Of a DNA stretch of 64,000 bases, positions 37,867 to 49,060 are shown piece by piece. Made by a program: the position numbers and the translations under genes. Source of the DNA: Taenia hydatigena. Its lineage: Eukaryota; Platyhelminthes; Cestoda; Cyclophyllidea; Taeniidae. The stretch covers positions 124,001-188,000 of the forward strand of contig JADWOT020000420.1 of NCBI GenBank assembly GCA_036345935.2, given 5' to 3'. The notes under the pieces were generated by a model, which made no database searches, had not been told where the DNA came from, and saw nothing but the letters and a program-made list of their open reading frames with translations. Position 1 is the first letter of the stretch. Every line of letters starts with the position of its first letter.

Positions 37867-39440
37867 ACGTAGGTGACTCAGGTGAAGCTGAGGCTTTTAA
37901 ACACATTGTGAAACAAAAACAGATTTTGACAAACGGGGCCTAATCAATTTACGTGCCATGTTCATGAAATTTGATTAATGCAGTTGTTTAGAAAGCATTG
38001 GTAGAAGAACCCTGTGAAGGAGGGAAAGTTAGGTGCTTCGGAGTGCGTAAAGCCTTAAGCAACTGTCCATATCTCGTGAAGTATTTTATTGCCATGTAAT
38101 CATTATGCCACCATTTGGGTTGATATGGAACAGCCAATTAACGGGTAGCCTCATGCTTTCATTGACACGGACAGCTATCACTGGAGTTATCCTTTTGCTT
38201 AGTTTTCGCTGCCATGCACGCACGTGACGTTCAAGTCGTCGTCATCGTTGCTGCTCAAGTTGTTGAATGACTTAGTAGTCGAACCAACCGCTTGATCAAT
38301 AAGCTATCCAAGTGACCAACAGTTTGAATAGGGATTATTCCTTGCCAACAGCTATGACATGTTGCCTACGTACTCTGAAGTGCGTAGACAGACTAGCATC
38401 TCGATTGGTTGATGGTGTCGATGACGAACTAATTGTTGGAAGTGACTGTGACTCCAGAATGATCAGCTCTTTAGCATATTGGTTCATTTAATGGTAACAA
38501 CCTCCTTCACTTGGTTATCCAATGGGTACGTCACGCTCCCAACAATCTAGTAGCCAGTCAGTCATTTGGATCGGATTCAAAAGCTGTTGTTGATAGCCTG
38601 ACTAGGCGATCAACCAAATATCCATCTAACCAACAGCCCAAATTGGGATATGGATAGGCCATAGAAATGGCTTCACTAAAATGACATTTCGAGTGTGTTT
38701 CATCACCTTCTTTTCCTATGTTCATGCGAGCCGTTTATTAGTAAAAATGGAATGGTTTGGAGTGAAGTTCTTCACGCTGGATTGTAAGCTCGGCTACCAG
38801 CGATCAAAGAATGCCGTTTTCGTTAATACCATTCTAACTCCAAATGATGACAACTGCGGGAATCCTCTTTACTGTGTCGGCAACTTTGCTCTAATTTACA
38901 TGAGAGGGCAAACTACACTTCTCTCAACTAGTTTCGAGCACTGAACCGGGCAAATAAAACAAAAATGTAGCTCAAGTTGCTCTGAGGTGGAAACGCGACA
39001 ACTGAGGCCAATGTTGAATGACATCAACCTCGTTTATCTATTCGTCGGCACTCATGCAGATTTGATGCCTGGCCAATCACCCCAGTTTTGCCTGCCATTA
39101 ATGTCATTTCGACGACCCAGTTCAAGGGCTGATTTAGTCGAATATCAGGGCAGTTTGCAGGTAAACGTGATCAAATGAGTTATTGGACGCCCTTTCTTCA
39201 CGATGTACCATTCAGGTCAGAGTATAATTCTACTCATTGTAGCATTTGAATTCGGGATACCGACAAGTCAGTGTGAATCAAGCAGTGTAGCCTAGATGAA
39301 CAACGTCGACGACATTAAAATGGTGAGGTATTCTTAGCGCTCGGACACATTAAAATGCTGGAATGGTCCCTCGTACTCTGCAACACATCTGCCATGTCTT
39401 ACTGATGCTGGCATTTCGAATTAAAGGATTTGACAAGTTC
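37867..39440. other. gene-free stretch with weak repeats
   Basis: Three loosely similar segments containing 'ccaacagtttgaatagg' or variants occur at about 37800-37840, 38300-38340 and 38610-38650. Otherwise there are only short frames without motifs (for example 38681-38944). Confidence 0.35.
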
Positions 39441-39464
39441 ACTCTAACGAAGTTGTTTTGTCAG

Positions 39465-39575
39465 GCTACAAATAACATGCATGAGAGATAGCCAATGGTA
39501 GTAGCTGTAGGTAGAGGTTTCCAAACGGTGCTGGACTTTTACTGAAATGACAGCTTTGAGCAACTGTAAGAGCTC
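39465..39575 (-). repeat. dispersed repeat, inverted partner of 36414-36560
   Basis: On the minus strand the frame LLQLLKAVISVKVQHRLETS stays open through the shared segment, whereas the plus copy at 36.4 kb is interrupted. The location about 0.7 kb from the retroelement remnant at 40259-40582, on the same strand, makes a retroelement origin possible. Confidence 0.5.
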
Positions 39576-40258
39576 AATGGGGCGAGCGGGTATAAGCGCA
39601 TGTTTTGGCAGTTTTCGATGTCTTACTGACCGCAAGGCCAAATCATGACACCAGCTGACCGAGGCACACGGTTCTGGTCTTGCGCTTGTCGTGTGAGGGT
39701 CAATCGCACATGCTTCCTTCTTTCTTGTCAAGCAGCTAAGGTCATTTAAGGACAGTTTAAGCCATAACAGTTATAGCACGAGCAAGGGGTGAAGTAAAGT
39801 TGCAGAATGCTATTACTGCAAAGCAACTATGCGCATTGGCACCCTGTGCATGGTTTGCTGACTGGAGGCAGTCGATGAGAGCGGACGCTAAACATTTCAA
39901 GTCCTCTCTGGAGACTGGTTCATGGCACACTAATTTCATTTTCCCTTCCCCTTCTCCCACTTGCTGTTCTGCTGAGAAAGGGTGGCGAATCGCGATGGTA
40001 ATTGCCTCAAGGCCTTAAAGATGAGAGCAAGGAGGGGGTTTACAAAACTGCTCTTCAAAGTGGACTGTGCATTCACACAGGATGCGGGTAGGAGCACGGT
40101 ATTGTGCTTGAAGGACCTGCATGGAAGACCGGGTGTGCTGTGTGGGTGCTACGTCGGTGAAGGGAATCGACATGAATTTCCCACTGTACTGCTTACCTGT
40201 AAGTGTCAAAGTCAAAGGGAAGGATTACTCACCCTCATCACCCTAACCAACCTTTTTA

Positions 40259-40582
40259 CACCCATCTAACCACCTCTAGTCCGCACAATGCCCGTCTCTC
40301 AGTTACTGTTGCCACATGGCGTAGAGACTTCTCTAGTGTACGTACATCGTTATGCACTTGCCCACAGTGACTGCAATGCCTCGAGCCGTGTCGAATGCGT
40401 GGCCAAATCATACCATCAGGTAGCCACAACATCTTAGTCAGTTGATTAACTCGCCATATGTTCAGGGTTAGGTAATACGTCATTTGTCCCAGACAATTAC
40501 TCAGACCCCTATCCAGAGGTCGATTCTTACGGCACTTAACCCTGAAATTCAACTTGAATCCAGACAATGGGTCCAATTTCAC
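40259..40582 (-). pseudogene. retrotransposon remnant, C-terminal part of an R2/NeSL-like reverse transcriptase
   Basis: A 107-codon frame on the minus strand resembles the region after the polymerase domain in non-LTR retrotransposons with an R2/NeSL-like layout. There is a helix-rich stretch (LTLNIWRVNQLTKMLWLPDG, in the place of the usual 'LRIN.LPT' segment). Then comes a zinc-binding-like motif (CSHCGQVHNDVRTLEKSL), followed by VATVTERRALCGLEVV, in the place of the usual 'R..RHN.....' tail. The expected H and C ligands after TLE are changed (K, and R/H), so the finger is probably non-functional. I find no intact polymerase core upstream (minus strand, above 40600) and no endonuclease downstream. 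It is a decayed 3' fragment, which is usual for 5'-truncated LINE copies. The assignment is by pattern memory only. Confidence 0.4.
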
Positions 40583-41434
40583 GTCTTTCTACCTGCATAT
40601 TGGCCAGGGGTCTAGCATTGCTCCGTTCTTCTCCATTCGCACTTATTATCTTGCTGTGAATAGGTGGCGGATTGCAATGGTGACTGAACGAAAGTCCTGC
40701 TTGTAGGTTTCATTCTGAGCTTTTCTGACCGGAGATGACCCCTTGTATCTACTAAGTAAAAGTTGCAGCTTGTTAAAATGGAGTCCACGCTCAGTGCTAT
40801 AGACCCACTCCGATCTCATCGTTGTCAATGCCCACCACTCACGCTTCACCATAGAATGCAAGGAATAGCACAGTGTGAATGTGGAGATGGGCCCACTTTA
40901 CCAACATATCAACAGGTAATTCCTTTGCACCTTGAGTCCATACTATTTTGTGAGAAGACAAGACAGTGACTGAGATTTGCAAAGTTTGTTGCTAAGAAAA
41001 CAGAAGCATTTGGCTATACAATCACACAGCAAAGTACAATTAAATGTCTGCAATGCTAATGGAGTACAACACTACACCAATGGAAGGGTGGATTTCGCTG
41101 CAAGTCCACAAAGGGGTATTAGGTATATTACAGCAGACATAGGAAACACAGCACTAATAATGTAAATGTTAGATCCTTACGAATGTGGTGAGAATGACAC
41201 GTAGACAGAGTAAAAGTTGCTGGTAACGTTTCAACGTAAGTGGAGATTGACGGCTCGAAGTAATTGTGGCATCACGGATTGTTTGCCTTAAGTGAGGAAA
41301 GAAGTGACACTTTCTGAGGCAGATTTGCAAACAGGATGAGTGAGGTTAGTAAGACTGTCTGCATCTTAAGCTTTTTTAAAGCAAATAATAACATACGTCG
41401 CGAAGTGAGCGTCGAAAGCGTACAATCACTAATT

Positions 41435-41690
41435 GACTAACGAATGGCCTCGAAACCATGAGGTAGCCAAGGGCTTATTAAACTTACCACTTTTTTTAAT
41501 ATATATGAACATCGCAATAATTATAATAATCATAACAAAATGCCTAGGTTTTTGCGGCTTTTTTGGACAAAGTGTTATGTTCAGATCTCCTAAAATGCAC
41601 TATTGTGCCATTTGTTCGACATCACTAATTAAGTTCTGTGTGATTTGGTCCCTGCTCTTCATAGAGGACATTTCTTGAACATCGGGCCCA
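41435..41690 (+). repeat. left-over tail of a VAL-array unit
   Basis: This matches the right parts of units A (27600-27830) and C (47860-48070). Shared features are 'gggcttattaaactt', 'gaacatcgcaataa', 'ggacaaagtgttatgtt', 'gatctcctaaaatgcac' and 'aattaagttctgtgtgattt'. It stops right where the 3' flank of VAL copy C begins (about 41691). It is the end of an earlier array unit whose VAL gene and main spacer are gone, which supports tandem head-to-tail growth of the array. Confidence 0.75.
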
Positions 41691-41936
41691 TTTGTCATGT
41701 GCTCCCATTTCATGCTGCATTATGGAGACGAACTCTCAAAGTTGGCACTGGATCTATAGCTCGTGGGCCTCTATTCTTAAGGCAAACACGTTTCCTTTTT
41801 CTTCTTCACCGCACACATCACTATCTCCCAGACCCTCACCTTCTCATCACCCTTTGCTACTCACTTCCATCGTTACGCCCCACAAGTTGCCCTCTCCTCA
41901 TAGCCGCATTCATCAAGACATGTGAGTTTGTGTGCA

Positions 41937-41942
41937 TTTATT
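41937..41942 (-). terminator. poly(A) signal AATAAA of VAL copy C
   Basis: On the minus strand AATAAATGCACACAAAC lies about 160 bp past the stop codon at 42101. The hexamer, its context and its distance are conserved in copy B, so it is the likely poly(A) signal of the intact gene. Confidence 0.65.
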
Positions 41943-42100
41943 TTCTCAAAGCGGCAAAGTAGAAAACAAAGAAAACATACCAGAGAATTGGCAGAGCTTA
42001 AAAAGTGGAAAAGTGGAAAAATGTGCTGAGAGTACCTTGAGAAATGGCGACCGATTCGCAGCACATAATTTTGGCTGTAGCCAGTACAGATAGCACGCAA

Positions 42101-43216
42101 TTACTCCTTATAAACCACACAGGCTGGAACAGTTACATTTTTGTGATGGCTTTCCAGATTTTCGATGCATTGATTGCGGTAACGCACCCACCCACTGGGG
42201 CATTGGCTGCAGCTGGGTCCTTGATTGTATGGTAGCCGATACCATGAGTATCTAATTCTAAAGGAATGCGCACGTAGCAGTGTATCGATAGGCTTCTCAT
42301 TGGTCATACGATCAGATAAAACCAAACTTACGGAGGTTTGTAACCACACACAATCAAATATTGTGGATTCTCTAATTTAGGCACAAGGTTATTACATCGC
42401 TGGATTGCACAGCCCACCTCAGTCGTGGTTGCCCACACCATCTGTTTAGGTAGAGAGAAAGGCATGACAAGACGTACCATCTCGTACTAAACCATTCATC
42501 ATCACACCATCATGCCCCTGAATCTACTTTCTTACACTTCTTCTATCCATACAACAGTTCAAGTAGACACTCAGTAGTAAGGAGTGAATGGCTTCGCTGT
42601 GTAGATTGGATTGCATCCACACTCTGCATGTCATGAGTAGCACACACACACACAAATATATACACACAATTTCCTCACCTGTGTGTAGTGAATACAGGAC
42701 CCTGTGCAAGAGTTGTTGTAATAATTGTAGTGTTTAGCTTCTTTCTTCCAGGCACACACGCCCTCAGTAATGTTTGGCTTTTCGCCACTAATAACGACGA
42801 AATTTCGTGCAGTCATATGATAGGGCCAGGTGAAGGGAGTTTTGAAGTCGTACAGCCTGGTCCAAAATTCTGCCAAAAACTCCAATTCTGTAGAATACCT
42901 CTAGACAAAGAGCATTTACACGCAAAACAGATTATAGTGATAACACATGTCTAGTCAACCACGCAGGTGTTGGAAGCGAACGTACCAATAGTTGCATATT
43001 GCTGGCAGGTGGTTGTACATTTTCGCGAACTTCCCAATGAGCCTCAAGAAGTTGCTCTCGTTCATCCGGTGTGGGTCGATAACAGTCGACCATGGCGAAG
43101 ACAGTAATGAAACTGAATACCACCTTCACATAGAGACCTGACAGAGTAACAGATGAGCATGATGATGGTGAGAGATGTTAAGCAATGAACAACTTACCAT
43201 TCCGTGTTCGTATCAT
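42101..43216 (-). CDS. secreted CAP/SCP-TAPS protein (venom allergen-like, VAL), intact copy C
   Basis: Five exons: 43198-43216, 42986-43137, 42679-42900, 42332-42441, 42101-42257. They total 660 bp and encode 219 residues. All introns are GT..AG (60, 85, 237 and 74 bp), phases are 1, 0, 0 and 2, and no stop interrupts. Residues 1-25 form a signal peptide (core VVFSFITVFAMV), so the product should be secreted. The CAP domain starts at LLEAHWEVRENVQPPA (36-51). CAWKKEAKHYNYYNN (106-120) and CIHYTQMVW (126-134) are the family's core motifs. YLIVCGYKPP (159-168) is the second CAP signature, and a cysteine-rich tail (SCSQC at 183-187, C198, C214) resembles the CRISP hinge. Likely tetrad residues are E97 (SGEK), E111 and H128, with the His in PYHM as the fourth. 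There are eleven cysteines and sequons at N100, N119 and N208. Family members bind sterols or lipids or act at the host-parasite interface; the specific role is unknown. The start is fixed by conservation of the short exon 1 in all three copies. Confidence 0.85.
42639..42668. repeat. CA microsatellite in intron 3 of VAL copy C
   Basis: Interrupted (CA)n with 'aaatatataca', located just past the exon 3 donor. It corresponds to tracts in copies A and B. Confidence 0.7.
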
Positions 43217-46200
43217 CTTGGCAAAGGGATTGAAAGGACAAGATAATTTCACCTATTTATTCGTGAAACATGGGGTGGCGTGACAAAACAGAATATGCCA
43301 TCGCATTGGCTGAGGTATTCCTGTCACTCGTGGTCCAGGTCAAGCCGACTTGAGATTGCAGATCCGCTGACCAGACTTACCCTCATTTCACATCTTTGAT
43401 GCAATAGTAGACACAGTTTGCTGAGTAGGCGGATTTGAAAGGTCTCGAGTGTTCTGATCCTGACCATGTAACCCACGGATACTGCAATCGCGTTTTGCGA
43501 CTTTCTGGCAGTTTTCGTTCCAGCAGACCAAATCAGTGACAGTCGATCAGCTCACAGCAAAATTTGGGGTTGTGCAAGCACTACCACCTCCATACAAAGA
43601 TAACGGCGTCAACGCCCCACCCTCCATGATCACTATTGAACTGTTCCATGCCATAAAATGTGCGATAGTCTCTTCAACCCAGTCTTCCATTCGCTTACTG
43701 CGTTGATTCCAGTTATTATTTCTCATTTGTATTAATGCATTGAATTTGACGACCTTTGCCTTCAGTCTTTCAATTTCTTATTCAATGTGCTTATTGGAGA
43801 CTATCCAACCCTATGGTTTGCGCCGATGTGGCCGACGCCACTGCAGAGGTCTAAGTCTTCAGCATTTTACTGATAAATTGTATGCTTTATCTCCTTTAAT
43901 CAGTCAACATTCAAGCGAGGCAACTATCAGACCATTTCTTTATTTTTCATATATTTTGCGAAAGAGTGGCCGTGGTAGCCGTGAACGGGAACACACTATA
44001 CTGATTTAAGTTCGAGTATGATGAACAGTAGTGATAACCGTTAAATTCACGTTTTGCCATCAGTTGTTTAACATTTTGTTGAGATTCTAATTGCTAAAAT
44101 AAAAAGTATGGCATAAACGTGCCACTGCGATGCGAGAATCAATTGTGTTGAGAACTCGAGAGGACATAGAAATTGAGACGTCATCGCTGTATGAATGTTG
44201 TACATAAAGCACCTTTTATTGTCCACCCAACCACCTCTTTCCGCCCTTTAGCTCTCGGGTTGTCACAATAAGAAATTGATTTACACAATGAGATCGTGCC
44301 TTCACTCACTAGCATAATGCCAATCTTGTAGTATGAAGTAGAGTCGCTGGTGATTGGTGATGCAGAACGGGTTTAGCACAACAGACACAAGTCATATGAT
44401 GGCAGTTGCGAAGTGTTGGCTTTAGCTCCGAACACATGAAAATAGACGATGCAGTTAGAAAGGGCAGTTGAGCAGAACACTTCAATAAGAAAGGCGAAGT
44501 TTGCGCGATAAAATATGAAAGGCAGACATAAAATTATGATGATGTGTTGATCGTGCGCAACCATTATTTTTGAGCTTCATATCTTCACACAATTAATATC
44601 AGTGAATCAAACGGTTTGGAAAAGAATTATTATTATAGAAAAATAGCTATTATGTGTCTTGAATTCACTAAATGCGTGAATCTTGATGCTGCATGGAATT
44701 GTGGAAGTAATGGCAAGGCTTTCATGGGAAATCACGATGTTCGGTGAGCGTCATCATCATGAAACAAAAGCAATGCTATCAGCGGTTAAAGCTCAAAATG
44801 TTGTAGTTGCAGAACGTTGCAATTTATTAATGCCTTGTTAATGGAAAAGTCAGGAAAGTACAGGGAATGGGCAGGACCAACAGAGAGCAACGGAGCCATT
44901 GTTTTGCGGTGATGGTCTCAGCTTGACAGAGGGAATTGACTGCGATGATTCTGTGGCAGCAGTCATGCTTCATGCAGCGCTTTGAGGTGCTCATCAAGTC
45001 AGAGTGAGTGCTTTGTTAATGCTAGCCAGGAAATGGACATTCGCCGATTTGGATAGTTAATCCAACACGATGAAATTCAGCAGTGCCAATTGAAAGCCAA
45101 GTCCAGCGTCTTATATCCACTAGTAATCAGCAGCTTCTTCGGTTTTGGCATTGCCTCTGACAAAATGGAAAATGAAGTTATTTACACTTGAAACAGTTGA
45201 ACCGTTTGTTCATCTACAACCGATGCACTTCTCCAATTGGTGCTGCTGAAGAGTCTGCTTTCAGTTACCCACTCTTGCCATCACATGATGCACATACGAT
45301 GCACCATTTGTTCGCACGTCAGATCAGTTGCTCATTAGACGCATCAGAGCACTTGGTATGAGACATAGCATTCAACATGAAATGCCAATTGGCAGGAGAC
45401 ACACTTTATAACTGTGTCGACCTTCTCCGCCAGCTACAAAAGTATACCCTGCCTTAAATTTCTTTCAAGCGACATTTTATAAAGTGGTTTGTAGAGACAC
45501 TTTTGCGATGAGAATGAAGCCAGATAAGAATGCACTGTTTTTATTTTTGTGAAGGCTTTAATAAAAAAAGAACTAATATTTCTGAGGAGGTATTTGCGAA
45601 AGTTGCAATGGTTGTTGGCGTGAGAATGAAACAAATGCCTTTTGCTTGGCAATGAATGGACGGACTCTTGTGCAATAGGAAGGATCCAGCAAATGTGCTT
45701 GCAACTGCACAGCGATGATGAGTGAAACACATCATGCGCATCTCTCGGCAAAATTAATCAACTCCAAATTGTTCCGTGTCAGTACGATAATGCAGTTGGT
45801 GTGGATGTGCCGGCGCCAAAATGGACTAACCACGTAGTGTCTCCAAAGCACGCCTCAAATATGTCAAAACCAAGCAGTGTAAAGACGAAGGACCCTCTGC
45901 AGTCGCTCACAAACACTAAAAAGCTTAATTCTGAATGATTCTGCCTTACCAAATATAAATACGTGTTGATGTTCATATCTTTGTTATGGAGTGTGGTTTG
46001 CATTAATTGACAGTATCATAGCTTTGCATAGGGGTTACGCGAGTCAGTGGTAAATGCCAATCCGATTCACTAATGCCTGTGTGCAGAATGACTGACTGAA
46101 GTTTAACCTCTCTTTTGTCAGCCTGAGATGGATGGCATGGCGTGGAGCACCAGTGGTTCGATGAAGCCAGTGCTGTGATGATTAATAGCAATGAAGTGAC

Positions 46201-48664
46201 AGGCACGCGTCAAAGCTGAGTAGGAGTGAATATTAATTCAAGCGCATGGGAGGACTGCGAGGAGACTCTCAGGCGGCTAATGATCCCTCCTTCTCAAATA
46301 AGGACCAATTGTTGAATATTACAATGACATCATATTATTGTCTTCCTCTACCTTCGGTCTCAGGCTGCTAAGCGGGGTAGATTGGATGCCGTTTGAGAGA
46401 TACCACAAATCGCATTAAGGTATAACTTCTACTACTACGAATGGTTAAAGTTCAATAAGGAAACAAGGGCAATTTCCTTCACTTCCATCTCGAGATCATG
46501 GACAAATGCTATTTGTAAATCCAATGGCACTTCACTCCAATTGGACTCTTGCAGTGAGCAAAATTGAAAAAATAAATTCTTTGCGCACAGATACAACAGT
46601 AATTATTTTGAAATGACAAACAGTGTCAATGTTGCTGTTGTCACTACGCGCGTGGTGTAGACTTTCGATCTTTACTTTGCTAATGAATGATAATCGGCTG
46701 GTCGTGAAACCACGAATCTGGTCAAAAGAATCGATTGTTGAGTGTTTGTTGGGTCTGGTGGTTCGAAATGTCGGTATGAGTTAAGTGATGGCATCAACAA
46801 TGATGCAAAGGCAGTTAAAGTAGAATAATAGAGTAACTTACAAGCACGAGAGCGAAGAAAAAGGAAAGTACGGTCCCAAAATGGATTTAACTATCTAGGA
46901 CTTAATAGCGTTTATTGAAACATAAAACACCAAACTCCCGTAAGAAGGGAAAACGACAAGTAGTTATTTCAGTGGAAAGGAATGATAGAAGCAGTAATTC
47001 TTCTGAATGCATTAGGCAGTGCAACAATGGCTTGTTCCAACACTTTTTATCAACCAAACGCTATGCTCGGTACATTTCAAAAAATGCCAGTGCATTACTG
47101 TTGACAGTCTGCATCGCTTCTCACATTCTTACTGTACCGCTGCACCAAGTAAGACGTGGCAATACGTGCTAATAACGATAGGGAAATTCGTGCATTCTAA
47201 AACTACAATGGATTGAAGTTGACAGTGCGTTGGTGCAATAGTCGTCTTAGAGGACTTGTAACTTCAAACTTCTCAATTGATCTCACTGCTTTGGTCACCG
47301 AAACAGAACTCTCCGTTTATCTAGAAAGCATTTTTACGAGGTACTCAGTCACGTACGCATATTCCGCTCACGCATTGATATTAATTGTTCGTGGACCGAA
47401 CGGCAAAATTTGCTACCAATAAAACCTCGACAACCCTCTTTGCTACCATCAACTTCGCAAAATGTGACCAAATCAAATCCGCTGGAGAAGTGTGATACAG
47501 AGTGCAGGTGTCTGAGAAAAAAATAACAAGGCAAATGAGACGATGGTAGCATGCGGTATCATCTTTGCCACTTAAGCTCAATAAGTAGTGAAGTACATTT
47601 GATGGCGTTAACGCGCATGTTTTTTGCAACCTCCTTAACTTCGCACTACAAATGCCAGCGCTTTGCTGCTTCTTTGTGTCACAAATGATTATGCATATTC
47701 CGCGGAAGGTAAAGACTTGATGGGCCGTCGTTCGGAGCATTTGCACCATGGAAGGCATCGTGTTGCTTTTGGTCGTTATGGCTTCGCCATAGGCAGTGCT
47801 GGGATGTCTAGGGTAGTGAATATTTGCGAATCCTTCATTCATCTGCATAGGAATGATGCTCTAAAATGAGGCATCCAAGGGCTATTATGCATGCTACTTC
47901 ATTTTATTTACAGGAACATCGTAACAACCACGACAAGAATATAAAAAGAGGCTAAGGCTTTGACGACTTCCTTTGGACAAAGTATTGTATTCTGATCTCC
48001 CTAAAAGCACTACTGTCTCATTTGTTTGACATTACCAATTAAGTTCCGTGTAATTTGGTCACATAGTTCTATGGTAATTAAACAAACAATTGAATAGAGT
48101 GCTATTGAAATGCTTTACACTGCCCATCGTTCCAATTAAGCTGATACGTAAGACTCTCTTTGGCGACAAGTTTGCAAAATAAAAAGAGCTTTTGCGTATC
48201 GAAAGATTCCAAAGTTGGCCTAAACTAGGCAGTGGTGCCTGTTTGCATGACTATGGCTGACTCTAAAAAACAACTCACATCTCTCCTCCTTCTGCCCAAT
48301 GTAGCCTTATAGAAAGAGAAGCGGTTGTGGTCTTGTTAAAACGAATGAGCGAAATCTGAAGGTTCATTATGGACAATCCTGCTGCCAACTTAAGCTAGGA
48401 GACTGCGCAGACGTTCCTCAAGTTCGTCTGCAACTTGCAAAAATGAATCCAAGGCGTGTGGAAACGAGGAGGATGAGGGCACTGAGGATAACCTAATAAC
48501 AGGGCATAGCGTGGGCCTGGATGGGGGCACGGTGGGAGAGCATTGAGTCCGACAGACTTTTGGACATGCAACGAATTGAGGCTGCACGATCGGCTGGCGG
48601 GCATAATTTGCCTTTATGCCGCAGAACATCTCAACTATAATGGGTGGTCAAGCTGCACGACCAC

Positions 48665-48856
48665 ACTGGTTAGATAGTCTGGCCCCTAAGGCATACCTGC
48701 AGCCCCAGTTTCTTTTTTCGTCGATGTGTGCATTCGGTCCAAATATTGTTGTCTCATGTCTTCATTGGGTTTGGTCGCAACTCATCACTCTTTTAACTGA
48801 TTAGAGGAGTGGATGTTACTTAGAGAAATCGTCTTAGTGTAGACGAGAGGAAAGAT
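48665..48856. other. short spacer after unit C
   Basis: Sequence past the end of homology with unit A. No supported feature. Confidence 0.4.
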
Positions 48857-49060
48857 GCAAATTTGTAGCATTGATCTGCAGGAGATCACGAAATTCTCTC
48901 TCCCTGAATGTTACTTTGTGGTAGTGATCAACACGTGAGTGCAGATTTCCCTGTCACAGAATGTACGTTTGTAGCGTTGATCGACACAAGACTACGAATT
49001 TCGCTCTTACCGAATGCAATTTCGTGGCATTGATTTACTCGAGACTTCACCGCATAAAAT
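48857..49060. repeat. tandem repeat, four units of 53 bp
   Basis: Units start at 48857, 48910, 48963 and 49016. The first three are exactly 53 bp long and share the pattern 'tttgt(a/g)g..ttgatc....ga.....gaattt', each ending in 'gaat'. The fourth is partial and more divergent. Units differ from each other at roughly a quarter of positions, so the array is old. Fifty-three is not a multiple of three, and no frame runs through. It lies close to the right end of unit C. Confidence 0.85.

Larger units (their letters stand above)
41700..48664. repeat. segmental duplication unit C
   Basis: Partner of unit A, starting with the 3' flank and coding exons of VAL copy C (41700-43216), then its upstream region (43217-43560) and a spacer (about 43740-48664). 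The spacer aligns in order with 23788-28425. Frames such as 45434-45751 and 47381-47848 (minus) are not kept in unit A and are probably non-coding. Confidence 0.8.

Noticed and set aside
47381..47848. 155-codon frame on the minus strand in unit C
   Set aside because: The matching part of unit A (about 27150-27600) does not keep the frame open, so selection on it is not visible.
48390..48629. Frame with a helix-like end (LDSFLQVADELEERLRSLL)
   Set aside because: The homologous region in unit A (28130-28330) has a stop in the same frame (after SFL), so it is probably not an exon.
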